A stretch of DNA of 64,000 bases from Actinernus sp. WN-2022 (GCA_030867875.1 JAOWCC010001589.1:81491537-81555536), one strand, 5' to 3'; counted from the first letter of the stretch, positions 23,948-35,500 are shown. The notes: a model not told the origin generated them from the sequence alone. Numbers and translations are program-made.

Positions 23948-26159
23948 GACTGCTTTTGTCTGACTATTTTGTTATTTAATTTTAACTTTTGAACGTTACG
24001 CATTTAACATTGAACCACTTTAATTATTGCCCTTGTCGAAGAAACGTTTTTGCAACACACATTGGCAATTAGATTTAGGGACGGACCATTTAAAATTGAT
24101 GGAGAGGGGGCCCGTTTTTTTTTGTTCAAACATTTTTTACGACTTCTCAGTTGCTGCAAGAATTTTTTTCTGGCATCAGAACCTTGAATGATTTTTTTAA
24201 AGTTTCACCATTGCTTGATTTTTTTCTGGGGTGATATTGGCTCGCTCGATTAATTTTCTGTGCAAATTCGGCTTGCTCGTTTTTTGATTTTTTTTTTGAT
24301 TTTTTTTGGGGGGGGGAAGGGGGGGGGGGGGAGAGGGGAGATTTTGACAATTTTCCGCGATACCGTTTCTCCGATCTAGTAAGATGGCTTTCAGAAGCTC
24401 CAACTCCAAAAATAGTTTGTGGAACACCGTCAAGAGCTCTCTAATTCCCCAACATCTTTTGCAGCAGAGATATCAATTGACATTTTGTAAAAAATTCAGA
24501 CAAATCGAATAAATTCTTCTTGAGTTAGAGCTTTTTAAAAATCGAAAATCGATGAAAATCGAAAGCGTAGAAAATATAGCACAAGATTTCCCGACAATGT
24601 AATGTTGATTTCCGATCAAAGCTACGCGCCGCATGGAGAACATTTTATAGCCGGTTCTAGTTTTCTTATGACTTGGAAAATGGAAAAGACGAAAAGTCCT
24701 TGAGGGACAAAGCCAAAGCGAACACCTATAAATGACAAAGGAAGGGCACAGAAATCAAAGGCCTTAAAGACCCAGGACGGACCATTACACTTTGCGCGCT
24801 TAGACGCTGGCGGCCATCTTTTGTCAGAGTCGAAAAATGCACTCTTTTCGATCGCTCTGTGCAATCCACTTCCATCGGCCGTTTTTCCAATCTGACTTTC
24901 AGTATATTTATTTTTACATGTTGCCAAATTGTAAGGCATCATTTCTGTGGCATTTTAAAGACATTTAGGTCGTAATGTAGGTGAAATTTATGTTACGAAG
25001 GATGTGATGTATGTTTATGAAGAGGGCATCATGCGCTTGAAAATTTGTCAAGAACGCAAGAAACTTGAAGTTTCTCGCGAGTTTTGTTATTTCCAGCTAA
25101 ATTTCTCCTTGAAGTTTTTTAACCGGCTCTAGAAACTAGAGATGGATTCAACAAAGTCAGAAATATACTTTCTAACTTTACTACTCGCTAAACATCTTCA
25201 ATTTTTGAACTTTTTATACAATCTGAGCATATTTATCGGACACTTTTCTCGAGAGGTTGTTTGGGAAAAAATTCCCGTGAACTCAAGTCGTAAATCTTAC
25301 CCCGAAAGAAGTTTTAACTACAAACCGTTTGGAGGACTAACCTTACCTGGAAATTAGCATGAGCCGGTAACATAAATAAATTAAGTGTCTAATTTGTGCA
25401 AAGGGCTCCAAAGGGCTCCAGGTTTAAGAGGTTTTACATAGCCGCTGAAAATGCGTATTGTTTATGGTGTTTCGATACCATTCACAAAATGTCGCGCTCA
25501 CTGGAGATACAGTACTCACGCCGATCTTTCGTGAAGCATTTCGCGAACAGTACGAGTGGTGTTTATTGTTAATTATACCAAAAAACCAGACGATTCTTTG
25601 TTAATCATTTTACTTAAAAACAATTATGATTACCTGAAAAAGGGGAGAAATAAGTAATACTTTGGTTTATTCATTTGCGCGCTCGTAGAAAAGCAGCTTT
25701 AATTTGAGCGCACGCTCGTTGTTCGAAAATGGCGTGATCAGATTGCGTCAGCAGCGGCGCGCGAACTAAAATTGAAAACTTTTCACTCAAATCACAGGTA
25801 ATTGTCTGCATATTTTCCCACTTTTCTTACGCTTTCATTGTAAAATATTGGCCAGAAATACGGGGAAGTCAAAGCTAGTCTGAACTTACGTCAAACTCTT
25901 AGGAAAAACTTTGGTTTTGAGATGCTTTGTGAAAATTTGTGCTGCTGAGGTCCGATCTCCACGAAATTCAACGCAGAATGAATTGCTCACGTGACCGGGA
26001 ACATTGATAATATAGTTGCTACGCAAAGGATTGTGGGAAGGCCTTCCAACCTCCTTGATCCAGAGGTTGCCACGAACGCTCCGCGAACAATTATATCCGC
26101 TGGGGGTGGTGATGGAATCGAATAACTAATGCGCATGCCTAAACACTAGACATAACTTC
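23948..26159. other. No confident gene; homopolymer and dispersed-repeat fragments
   Basis: T- and G-runs at 24110-24345 sit beside GGGACGGACCATT, which also occurs near 37908. A minus-strand 106-codon ORF (24622-24942) has a real ATG, but its sequence has no recognisable domain and includes a repeat-like GGACGGACCATT end. The 25.4-26.1 kb stretch shows nothing further. Confidence 0.35.
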
Positions 26160-26800
26160 CAAAGGCCAGATTTATGGCGGGCTCACATTGAAGATTAGTT
26201 TGTGAAGGAACCATGCTAGCGAATTGTTCGTGCGATAGGTACTTATTGACTGCCCGTGGGAGGACCGGATGGTATTTGGCTCGAGGTCATGACGTACAAA
26301 ATGACCGAGAGCTAAATATGTTCCCGTTCGGCCCGACCTAACTTAAGTAACGACGGCTTAAAGACCGATTTAATGAACACAGACGAGCAGTTAACAAATA
26401 TAATATTAAATCTAAACCCACCAGTCTCTGAACATTTCAGTCCTGCTCTAACCATTCTAATACTGACATGCAACTTATCTCTTAGAAATAATTTATTCTT
26501 CGCGAGACTCAATTCGTAAAGCCAGAGAGTCATATCCAGTATCGACATAGCTAAAACTCTCGAACCTCTCGGCATGAACAAACGTGATGAAACTTAATGT
26601 TATCTTTTAGACCCTTGTTTATGTTATCTCAAATCCATATTTTTACTTACGTCATTTCCTTTTTCCTCTTAGATTGTGTAGTCACTTTCCTATTTATAAG
26701 ATCTACCTGAAGAAGGCTGGTTTGGCCCGCCGAAATATCGTAGAATCATCAATATATATATACGTTGTTCGATCAGCTTTTCTGTAGTCCTTGGACTAGG
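26160..26800. repeat. Dispersed repeat with hammerhead-like core, possibly Penelope-like
   Basis: CTGAAGA (26707-26713) fits CUGANGA. It is followed by a GGCTGG..CCCGCC stem with one mismatch and then GAAA (26732-26735), the order of a hammerhead ribozyme core. Such cores occur in Penelope-like retroelement termini. Stem III and a cleavage site are not convincing, and no GIY-YIG or RT frame is intact here. Confidence 0.3.
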
Positions 26801-27265
26801 TTTCTTATCATATGCCTACTTAGTTTGTTTTAACAGCAAAACAACAAGCACCAAACCGGATTTTTCCAGCCCGCTCACGTCATGTCATGTCAAACACGTA
26901 CGACCCCATCACGTGACTTTTGTAAATGGTCAGTTTGAAAGGAAAGCGCGCGCGGGGTCGTATGGGTAATATTTTGATAATTTTAAAACAATTATTCGCC
27001 TCAGTCAGTCGATATTGGTGAATATTCCCCGAGACGAAATTGTTTTAGTATACAGAACACGGGAACCTGCTTTTGGGCACTGCATTTTGTTGAATTTCTA
27101 AAATTTCCGCATCGGAAACAATCGCGAAACGTGAATTTACGCCTGCCATTTTGTTTCAAAATTATCCCGAGCTTTGTAGGTGGCTTAGTGCCATTATTCA
27201 GAGATAGCGAGCCAGTCACATTGCATGATCTATGTAGGTTCCCTTGTTGTATATACTAATATATA

Positions 27266-27982
27266 CCCGTGGGGGGGGGGGGGTACTCCTGTTTGTGACG
27301 TGTTATGTATGTGCCGCCGGGGTGGGTCAGGGTTTTGAGCTCAGTTTGGGCAGGTAAGGGAAGAGGTCAAAACAATGGTACTCTGGCAGGACCCAATTTT
27401 GATGGAAGGAACCCACCACCTATTTTGGCAAAATCTAGATTTTTTACCACAAGTATCTTCTTGAATAAAACACTTATCGAAGAAGTAACTATATTTCTAA
27501 TTTCTACAGGCAGAGAAGAACGCGTGTCTGCATTAAAATCAGGTATCCCTATTTTACAACGCGAGAAAATCACCGTCGAAAAAAGGGGTAAGGGGTACAT
27601 ATCAAACAATTTATTGATAAAAGTGTCGTTCCCGAGAGCACCCTGTGATATTCCATATATGGTCAATATATTCCATATTTGGAAAGCAGGACGGATCTTC
27701 GAATACTAGAACACGTTCAGGAAGTGTAGCGAGCCGGCAGAAGAGAGGCGGATACAACGTAGGCTACAGGAAGTGCGATACAAAAAATCGATAGCGAAAT
27801 TTGAAAAGGATGAGCGTATGCCTCACTAGCATCTAGTCAGGCCCAAATATTACTCTGAACGACACCAATTGTTTGATATGTTACCCTCCACCCACCACCT
27901 CCCCTGACAAAATTGGGTCCCATTCGAAATCCATTGTTTTGACCTCTTACCTAAGGTCAGGGGTTTGACCCGATTTTGGCAG
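27266..27982. mobile_element. Foldback element beginning with a G-run
   Basis: A G-run precedes GGTACTCC. Inverted blocks pair across the element: AGAGGTCAAAACAATGG near 27364 with CCATTGTTTTGACCTCT near 27931, and GGACCCAATTTT with AAAATTGGGTCC. The internal frames are short. The adjacent minisatellite starts at 27983. Confidence 0.5.
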
Positions 27983-28785
27983 ATCACCAGAGATTTTTTC
28001 GATCACCAGAGTTTTTTTCAATCACCAGAGTTTTTTTCAATCACCAGAGTTTTTTTCAATCACCAGAGTTTTTTTCGATCACCAGAGTTCAGTTTTAATC
28101 ACCAGAGTTCAGTTTTAATCACCAGAGTTTTTCGATCACCAGAGTTTTTTCAATCACCAGAGTTTTTTTTCGATCACCAGAGTTTTTTTCAATCACCAGA
28201 GTTTTTTCAATCACCAAAGTTTTTTTCAATCACCAGAGTTTTTTTCAATCACCAGAGTTTTTCGATCACCAGAGTTTTTTCAATCACCAGAGTTTTTTTC
28301 GATCACCAGAGTTTTTTTCAATCACCAGAGTTTTTTTCAATCACCAGAGTTTTTTTCAATCACCAGAGTTTTTTTCGATCACCAGAGTTTTTTTCAATCA
28401 CCAGAGTTTTTTTCGATCACCAGAGTTCAGTTTTAATCACCAGAGTTTTTCGATCACCAGAGTTTTTTCAATCACCAGAGTTTTTTTCGATCACCAGAGT
28501 TTTTTTCAATCACCAGAGTTTTTTCAATCACCAAAGTTTTTTTCAATCAACAGAGTTTTTTTCAATCACCAGAGTTTTTCGATCACCAGAGTTTTTTCAA
28601 TCACCAGAGTTTTTTTCGATCACCAGAGTTTTTTTCGATCACCAGAGTTTTTTTCAATCACCAGAGTTTTTTCAATCACCAAAGTTTTTTCAATCAACAG
28701 AGTTTTTTTCAATCAACAGAGTTTTTTTCGATCACCAGAGTTTTTTTCAATCATCAGAGTTTTTCGATCACCAGAGTTTTTTCCA
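27983..28785. repeat. CACCAGAG minisatellite, locus 5 (about 800 bp)
   Basis: Roughly forty units of (C)AATCACCAGAGTTTTTTT and GATCACCAGAG. A larger block recurs within the array, marked by the variant TTCAGTTTTAATCACCAGAG, which shows block duplication. The 274-codon ORF is low-complexity translation of the array. Confidence 0.9.
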
Positions 28786-28944
28786 ATGACGAATTGTTCA
28801 AGCAAGCAACCGTGAACGACAATCCTGCTGGTGTACGTTGGATCAAACTAGTGATCTAATCGGCTATTAAATAAAAAATAACTACGAAGAAGCAAATTTC
28901 AAAATTCTGCGTTGTGTCGGTCTTTGCTTGTTCATAGTTATTTT

Positions 28945-29130
28945 TTTCAATCACCAGAGTTTTTTTTGATCACCATCTCTAGAGGTTTTTTTGAAACAAC
29001 AGGGTATTTGAAGGCAATCAACAGAGGTTAAGTTATTGATTGAGGTTTTGAGTAGTGTTGACAAATGAAAACAAGGACAGTTGACATATTGGTGATAACA
29101 CATTTTGATGTAATTACAATAGCCATTCGG
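28945..29130. repeat. CACCAGAG minisatellite, locus 6, with family flank
   Basis: Two units are followed by the flank AACAGAGGTTAAGTTATTGA..GACAAATGAAAACAAGGACA, shared with locus 4 and, inverted, with loci 1 and 2. It ends at GGCGCGCC. Confidence 0.75.
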
Positions 29131-29317
29131 CGCGCCAACTTGCACGTAATCCCCGTCGTATGAATTCGATCATCATCGTCATCACATCAAGCGACAGGAG
29201 AATGTCTCTTTTCTTGCTAGCAGTTTTCTTCATTATAGAAAATACATATTTCAATATCCGGAAGCTTACTGGCCGATTTTTCTGCATTACTTTAGTTCAC
29301 AGCTTGAACAAAACGCT

Positions 29318-30316
29318 TTAGTGCAAGGTCCTGTTATTTTTTTTTCGAGTATTGCCCATTCTAGTGTTACTAGTCCTTTTCTTTGATTCACTACAGAGGT
29401 TTATTATTGTTTTCCTCATTTCCGTGTTGCGATATGCATAAACAAATGGATTTACTGCACTGTTGCTATAATGCATCCACTTTACAAAGTCTATCAAACG
29501 AGTAAGTTTGGTCCCCTCAGGGAGGAAGTGATTGTTGTAAGTCCAGAGAAGCGATACGATGAAGAAGGGCAACCATGCTATAATAAAAAGCCCCGTTATA
29601 ATTGCAACCGTCTTTGCGGTGTTTCGTTCTTCTAGCGAAACTTGAAAGCCGGACCTATTAATGAACTGTTGTTGTTGAATCTGACATATCTCCCTGGCAT
29701 TTTTTACCATTCTATAAATGTTGATATACATTGCTGTGAGGACTAAAAACGGCACCAGAAATCCACCAACGAACACGAGTTGGGTACGAAACTCTGCATA
29801 TTTGTGCTCTGTACTGAGTAAGCCATACAGAATCGAGATCACCAAGGCGTATATCCACGAAAACGCAACCATGATTCCACAGAACCTTTTAGAACAACCT
29901 TCGTTTTGGAGAGATGGAGAGAATAGTACGAAGAACCTCTCGATGCTTATCGCCACCAGATTCATAATGGAAGCGAGGGCGCCGAAGGTGTCGAACGGTT
30001 GGAATAAAATACGAAGGTTTTCATTAACTGTACAGGTTTTAACGTAGGGGCAGATGAGTATGAAGACCCACAATGGAATAGAAACGAGGCCAACACAAAG
30101 GTCAGATGCGGCTAGACTCACGAAGAATATGTTTATTGTAGCTCGCAGTTTTACGTTCATAATGTAGCTAGCAACGACCAAAGAATTCCCAATAATGACA
30201 GTCAGAGATAACACAGAATAAAACACAACATATATAAACACCTCTTCGCCTGATCTTGTAAACTCCTGCGTTGTAGAATTCCAATTCGTTGCGGAGAAAA
30301 CAGAAACATTTGCCAT
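29318..30316 (-). CDS. Class A (rhodopsin-like) GPCR, amine-receptor type
   Basis: Single-exon plasma-membrane receptor of 332 residues from the ATG at 30316. The open frame extends 18 codons further, but only with a TTG start. Seven hydrophobic segments carry the family marks: GNS (N44, 1.50), LAASD (D72, 2.50), ERF in place of DRY (R127, 3.50), WLPFF (W248, P250) and NPxxY (N289, Y293). D109 falls at 3.32, with W280 at 7.40 and Y283 at 7.43, the amine-binding set. Two N-glycosylation sites lie before TM1, and a basic, Ser/Thr-rich tail follows helix 8 with a cysteine. Odd point: no Cys at 3.25 (Arg instead) and none in extracellular loop 2, so the usual disulphide is missing. The ligand cannot be named. 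A monoamine-like or orphan cnidarian receptor coupling to G proteins is the likely role. Confidence 0.88.
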   Translation of the reverse strand: MANVSVFSATNWNSTTQEFTRSGEEVFIYVVFYSVLSLTVIIGNSLVVASYIMNVKLRATINIFFVSLAASDLCVGLVSIPLWVFILICPYVKTCTVNENLRILFQPFDTFGALASIMNLVAISIERFFVLFSPSLQNEGCSKRFCGIMVAFSWIYALVISILYGLLSTEHKYAEFRTQLVFVGGFLVPFLVLTAMYINIYRMVKNAREICQIQQQQFINRSGFQVSLEERNTAKTVAIITGLFIIAWLPFFIVSLLWTYNNHFLPEGTKLTRLIDFVKWMHYSNSAVNPFVYAYRNTEMRKTIINLCSESKKRTSNTRMGNTRKKNNRTLH

Positions 30317-30716
30317 GAATGATGCTGACGAGTTGAACACAAGTGACAACGCCTCTTTATCTTGGATCAACTTGCCGGGCGAGCCGCGACGAGGAAGCTC
30401 TTAGTTAATTGCAGAAGTAGTAGTCTTTGGAGTTGTCTTTGGAGTTGTTGTCATCCGGCGCACGTCAGGACCAAGCTGCACGCGACAGTTTAAAACATTA
30501 TTCAGAAATTCATAGGAAAACTGACATCGATCTATACATATATCCTGAATACTGTTTACTGTTTCTTTCGGTTCGTTATTGTGGTTGCGATTGTACAGCA
30601 CTTAAGCTTGAAACAGGTGATAAAGACCTACACTAACGTCACTTGATCTGTTGAGATACATATTATAGTACATATACAATTAGTTATGGAATGTTGAAAA
30701 CTATTATAATATATGA

Positions 30717-30750
<34 letters not shown>
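30317..30750. other. Upstream region of the GPCR and a TA microsatellite
   Basis: No ATG in frame with the receptor occurs before the upstream stop near 30403. A (TA)n run occupies 30718-30750 and abuts the next element. No clear TATA box is seen for the receptor. Confidence 0.5.
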
Positions 30751-30752
<2 letters not shown>

Positions 30753-32775
30753 ACGATTTTCATAAATTCTGACCGGCCCCCCTCAACTATATCGGGTGCA
30801 TTGTGGGTAAATGACTGCCGATCGAGCCTCAGCAAAAGTCACCAGTTTACGAGATGTAGAGATATCAGACCGGTAGCCAGACCAAACGTTTAACCAAAGT
30901 TTTTTTCTATATTAAATTTTAACAGATTTCCATATAGTTAGATAATACATATATTTATTTTCTAACACAAACTAGTCTTCTGAAATGTGAAATAGCAAAA
31001 CTCGAGGAGAAATTTTAACCGGAGCAACTGCCTCAATTTACGCCACACGAACAGCTGGTTGTAATGGAACAAATATTAGTGTAAGAGAATCCTTCGTTGG
31101 CATTGCAAGAAATAGTATGGAAGATAAATACAGAATGCAACTGGCTCAGAGCCTGTATTATACAAGTCTATACCTACTATTTCAAGAATACTTTGGCGAT
31201 TTGGCGTTCGATTTGAATTTATAAATGTCACGCAAAACACACGAATTTTCATTTTTAAAATGACAAATTTTACTTATTTCAGATAGCATTATTCTATTAA
31301 CTGATCTGCATTATTTGTATTCTGACGCCTCCAGTGCAAAGAAATATTTAGCACTGGAACCACGCTGTGTTTACAAAAAAAACAATAGTCCTGTACTGAT
31401 GTAATCAATGAACAAAGTGCACTGGAATTTTATCAAACGAGTCTCACATCGATATCTCTGAATGTCACATGATGGAAAAGAAGGGGAAGAGTCAAATATA
31501 GAACTTAATGTAACACAGAATTACAGGCTAGACAGCTGCAATTTATTGAATCAGAATTTAAATATTTCCGTTCATGTGCGTAGCATTTATCGTTTGCCCG
31601 AAGCTTTGTTGATCACACAAATGACAGAATGATACGAGATATTGTAATTTTAACCTGGCGTGTGTACCATTTTCTGCCGAATAAGTCTTCATTTAATTAA
31701 AGTGGAGATCTCAAATATGCATGCATATGAATACTACTAATTTTAAGCCGGCAGTTAGTAGAAAATAAATATCTGCGGAGAACTGAAACTGAACTGGGAA
31801 CTGAGTGCAAATCGCGAGTTCGATAAAGTAAAATAATTAATGTCAAAATTTTATTCTTTAAAATCATAAACCCGAGTGGTGATCTTTCTGCGAACTGCTA
31901 TTCCACTGTGCGTGTTTTTGTCTGAGTGTGCATAATATTTGCTCATCGGAACTGTATTTACGTTTGGATTTGAAAGTGGAGTTTTGAAAAACCACATTTT
32001 ATATTTTTCATTGTAAACAATAACTCTAATTAATGATTTTGCACGCACGCAATATCATTGTTATATCAGTACAGAGAACTAGAGCTAAGCTTTGAGAACT
32101 GTTTCTTGTTAAACCAAATAACCGAAGTTCCTTCAAAAAGTAGGTAGACTATACTGGCACTGTGCCAGTAGTATTATGTATTTATCTTCCATATTATTTC
32201 TTGCAACGACAACAACGGATTCTCTAAGATTTGTTCCATTAGTAGTGTTGGTTCCTGGACTCCACATTCAACAACGCGTTAGGATATAAATAAATTTATT
32301 ATCTAATACAAAAAAATGCTTCGGTTAAAATCTAATATAGAAAAAAATGCCTCGGTTAAGCATTTTGTTCTGACTTTCTCAAAGTCCTTCTTAGCTCCCC
32401 GCACAAAGGACTTTTCCCACTTGCAGCGCGCCAAAGCTGACCGGTTGATTTTTCAACCGGAGGCGTGGCTTATGATGTACTAAAGTTTGCCCAATCACAA
32501 AGCGTCAATTCTTCATCCATTGTATGTTGACGTGTCAAGTCAGTCGCCCGTGGATGTGGTATTTAGAATTTGATTGTACTCAGAAAGAGTTTGTCAAAGG
32601 CGCGAAATGCGGAAGCTCCGCCCCTGAAACGTGGTTTCGCGCCAATACATAATCCCCCGATTCAATTTCCTGCAAGTGAAACTACATCTCTACATCTCTA
32701 CAGCTCGATCAGCAGTCATTTACCCACAATGCACCCGATATAGTTGAGGGGGGTCAGAATTTATGAAAATTGCTG
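30751..32775. mobile_element. Long-armed TIR element at TA sites, ~2.0 kb, non-coding
   Basis: The ends begin CAACGATTTTCATAAATTCT and, read inward from the right, CAGCAATTTTCATAAATTCT. The arms stay recognisable for ~430 bp: CTATATCGGGTGCATTGTGG, TTTCTATATTARATTTTAA, ATGGAACAAATATT..GAGAATCC and ATGGAAGATAAATAC all recur inverted on the right. TA lies on both sides. The core (31180-32140) has no transposase. The termini suggest a Tc1/mariner-type non-autonomous foldback. Confidence 0.65.
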
Positions 32776-32788
32776 TATATATATATAT

Positions 32789-32854
32789 ATGAAGCATGTT
32801 AACACAAATGGAGCCTTCTTGTCTAAGACTGTTTTTGTGTAAACGTGCCTCATG
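32789..32854. repeat. 66-bp hairpin repeat, second copy at 35107-35170
   Basis: ATGAAGCATGTTAACACAAA pairs imperfectly with TTTTTGTGTAAACGTGCCTC. The same sequence occurs in direct orientation at 35107-35170. Confidence 0.65.
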
Positions 32855-32863
32855 TTGTGCACC

Positions 32864-33195
32864 CTAAACTCTTCAAAGTGGCGCCATTTCTCGAGCTTTT
32901 AATGGATTTCGACGTACTACACGTCAAAACAACTGTCTCTTCCAGTACTTTAATCATAGCGTGCCAGTTTTGCCGTATTTGGAGTAGAAATACCAGAAAA
33001 TGTGGTTTTTGTAACCTAACCTTAATCTCTCAAAGTTACTTGTGTAGCCTAAACTCCTCAAAGTGGCGCCATTTCTCGAGCTTTCAATGGATTTCGACGT
33101 ACTACACGTCAAAACAACTGTCTCTTCCAGTACTTTAATCATAGCGTGCCAGTTTTGCCGTATTTGGAGTAGAAATACCAGAAAATGGCGTTTTT
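32864..33195. repeat. Two-copy tandem duplication, ~178-bp period
   Basis: TCAAAGTGGCGCCATTTCTC through AGTAGAAATACCAGAAAATG is present twice with few differences. Confidence 0.8.
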
Positions 33196-33336
33196 TCTAA
33201 CCTAACCCTAACCTCTAGCTCTCAAATAAAGAAATTATGGGATAGATCTGAGACAAAGGCATTATGGGATCGAAAGGCCAGAAAAGTCAGATACTGTCAT
33301 TTGCTCTTAAAATAAAACACTGGAAAGCGCGTTATT

Positions 33337-33600
33337 ACTCGGGCTGCCTGTGGCAGCGCCGAGTCTTAAAATGCAAGTCGTTATTTTTTTTATTTTTTTA
33401 TTTCATGTCAGACGGCTTCTGCGCATGCGTTAAAGGTCAAATTCAAACCAATCAGATTGCACTGTGCTGGTCACGCAACAATCGCCAGGTTAATGTATTT
33501 ACATAAGTGAATACAGTAAATCAAAATGGTCGACCCGCGAGGGCGAAAGCCTTCCAACAGGCTCAGGATATTTCAACTGGCGCTCTTGTTGACCATAAAA
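33337..33600. repeat. Dispersed repeat, inverted relative to 9.3-9.65 and 13.5-13.87 kb
   Basis: TTACTCGGGCTGCCTGTGGC, CAATCAGATTGCACTGTGCT and TCCAACAGGCTCAGGATATT all occur inverted at 9.3-9.65 kb and 13.5-13.87 kb. Partial copies are at 19.57-19.80 kb and 20.85-21.0 kb. Confidence 0.7.
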
Positions 33601-35000
33601 ATACATGAACAACCAGGAGCCGTAATACATTCGATCAGCGCTGTTTGGACAGATCCAATGTACATTTAGAAACGTAAGCGAAATACAATATCCAAACACG
33701 TTTGGATATCAACGGGTATCGAATTATCATCAAAGGTTAGATCTCGTCAGGCGCGCTCAGATAAGAAAGTTCAAAGCTCTCAGACAAGGCGAGACAAGGG
33801 GATATCACTTTCAATGAGTCATTGTCGGAAATCTATTCCATCGTGGGCGGTCTTGTACAGCTAAGGCATGTTTTACGACAGAATAACCAGAGTCTTTCTA
33901 CTGGATTGAGAGCTCGAGACATTATACATGTCGGCTAATATGGGGAAAACTGAAACAAAAAATGAACTTTGACGGCAGAAACCCTCAATTGAGCCAAGCG
34001 GAATATTTACATGATCCGCTAAGATTTTTACAAATCTTAGTTAAGCAGATGTTTTCAGTGTATGCCAACTGAAATGCGGCAACTACACGAACAAGAAGCA
34101 TGAACTGCCAGCAACGAGAGAGGAAAAAGTATTTGAAATGCACAGCGCTAGCTGAAATAGGGCATATATGTAATATCTGAGACGTTAAATTACGTTACTG
34201 TGAAGAGGATCAAAATTCAAGTTTTGTAGCTTAAGACTGTCTCAGTTCTGCCGTGACTCGTGAGAGAAATTGGAAAAGATCTAGCTGTTTCATTCAGACA
34301 CTGGCAAATTTATTGAAAGCTACGGGCTTACTTTATGAGATTATTATTCATTGTGGAATGAAAGGAAACAGGTTAGCTGAAAGTTAAGTTCGAGGTAGGC
34401 TTCGACTTTCATTCCGATTCAGTGCATATGTGCACGAAGGTGGGTGCTGTATACTCAACAACACTACCAAAAGATCCAAAACGAAAGTTCAGTTACGTAA
34501 GTACTGTAAGTAAACTCTTTTTGATTTGAATAAATTTCCTCTCAGTTTGTCTGTTAATGTACTTTTCCTTCTAATTATCGCTTTGTTTAACATCTGTGAT
34601 TTAGAGTATGCGTACCTCAGAATAAATTATTTGAAAGATCAACTGAATTCTTGTGTCGATAAGCGCAAATGTTTTTTGTGTGAAACAGTCTGTGTATATG
34701 AGAAGCGGCTTAATAGAAGAGCTTTCTCATTTATAGGAATTACAATTTTTTTTCTTCCTATGAAATTTATGTTTCATTTCACATTTATTCATACAGTTTT
34801 AGCCGGACATTTCCCCGAGTTTTTGATCTATTTTCAATCAAATTCAAAGTCTGAATATGTCATTGTATTGCATTTATACACTTGAATTGCCAGTATTCTG
34901 TTGTTCGAATCCTGCGTTATCATAGTCATGCCATAAAAGCGATTAATAGACCAGTCTGTTTTTTTGACGTTCTCACTGGCGAATTAAAGCACGACTTGAT
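33601..35000. other. No gene seen
   Basis: A 119-codon ORF at 34526 starts with TTG, is A+T-rich and hydrophobic throughout, and has no recognisable motif. Nothing else is supportable. Confidence 0.4.
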
Positions 35001-35079
35001 ACTAAGAGGATTTCAAATGAAAGTGTATTTCATCTTCAATCTCATGTGGCCCGAGTGAAAGCCCAGATGGGCTCTTGTT
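35001..35079 (-). repeat. Solitary right terminus of the AACAAGAGCCC family
   Basis: Matches the inverted terminus at 10310-10391 and 14750-14836, ending GGGCTCTTGTT. No partner terminus is nearby. Confidence 0.65.
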
Positions 35080-35106
35080 GCCTCTTAAAGTGAAGAAGCA
35101 CACAAC

Positions 35107-35170
35107 ATGAAGCATGTTAACACAAATGGAGCCTTCTTGTCTAAGACTGTTTTTGTGTAAACGTGCCTCA
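35107..35170. repeat. Second copy of the 66-bp hairpin repeat
   Basis: Same sequence as 32789-32854, here adjoining a TA run and a mariner-like MITE. Confidence 0.65.
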
Positions 35171-35180
35171 TATATATATA

Positions 35181-35334
35181 CAGTCAATGCCAAAAAGGTT
35201 GTCCAGCAGAACATAATATAATACTTTAATATCCTTTGTTTTGGCCTATTGTCTTGGTCTAGACAATAGCCCAAAACAATGGATATTATAGTATTATATT
35301 ATATTCTGCTGGACAACCTTTTTGGCATTGACTG
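35181..35334. mobile_element. Mariner-like palindromic MITE, 154 bp
   Basis: Almost the whole element is one palindrome. The arms begin CAGTCAATGCCAAAAAGGTT and run ~70 bp to a loop around TTGTCTTGGTCTAGACAA. TA flanks both ends (35179-35180, 35335-35336). The CAGT start and TA site fit Tc1/mariner. Confidence 0.8.
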
Positions 35335-35363
35335 TATATATATACAGTATATATATATATATA

Positions 35364-35500
35364 CACTCGTTTTCAAAAACATTGCTTTTGATTAATATAT
35401 ATATACCTTTTGTTCTCCATTGTTTTAACTGTCAAATTTGACAAGAATACAAAAGATATATATATATATATTTGCAGTGCATTGTTTTTGAAAACGAGTG
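35364..35500. mobile_element. Second TA-site MITE, ~137 bp
   Basis: CACTCGTTTTCAAAAACA on the left pairs with TGTTTTTGAAAACGAGTG on the right. It lies inside TA repeats only ~30 bp from the previous MITE. Confidence 0.7.

Noticed and set aside
24147..24433. Lys/Pro-rich minus-strand ORFs
   Set aside because: They arise from T-runs and G-runs on the plus strand.
27965..28789. 274-codon ORF with repeating SPEFF/NHQSFF peptides
   Set aside because: Translation of the CACCAGAG minisatellite in all three frames; the same pattern appears at every locus of the family.
30317..30370. 18-codon N-terminal extension of the GPCR
   Set aside because: It begins with TTG; the first ATG at 30316 gives a normal-length extracellular N-terminus.
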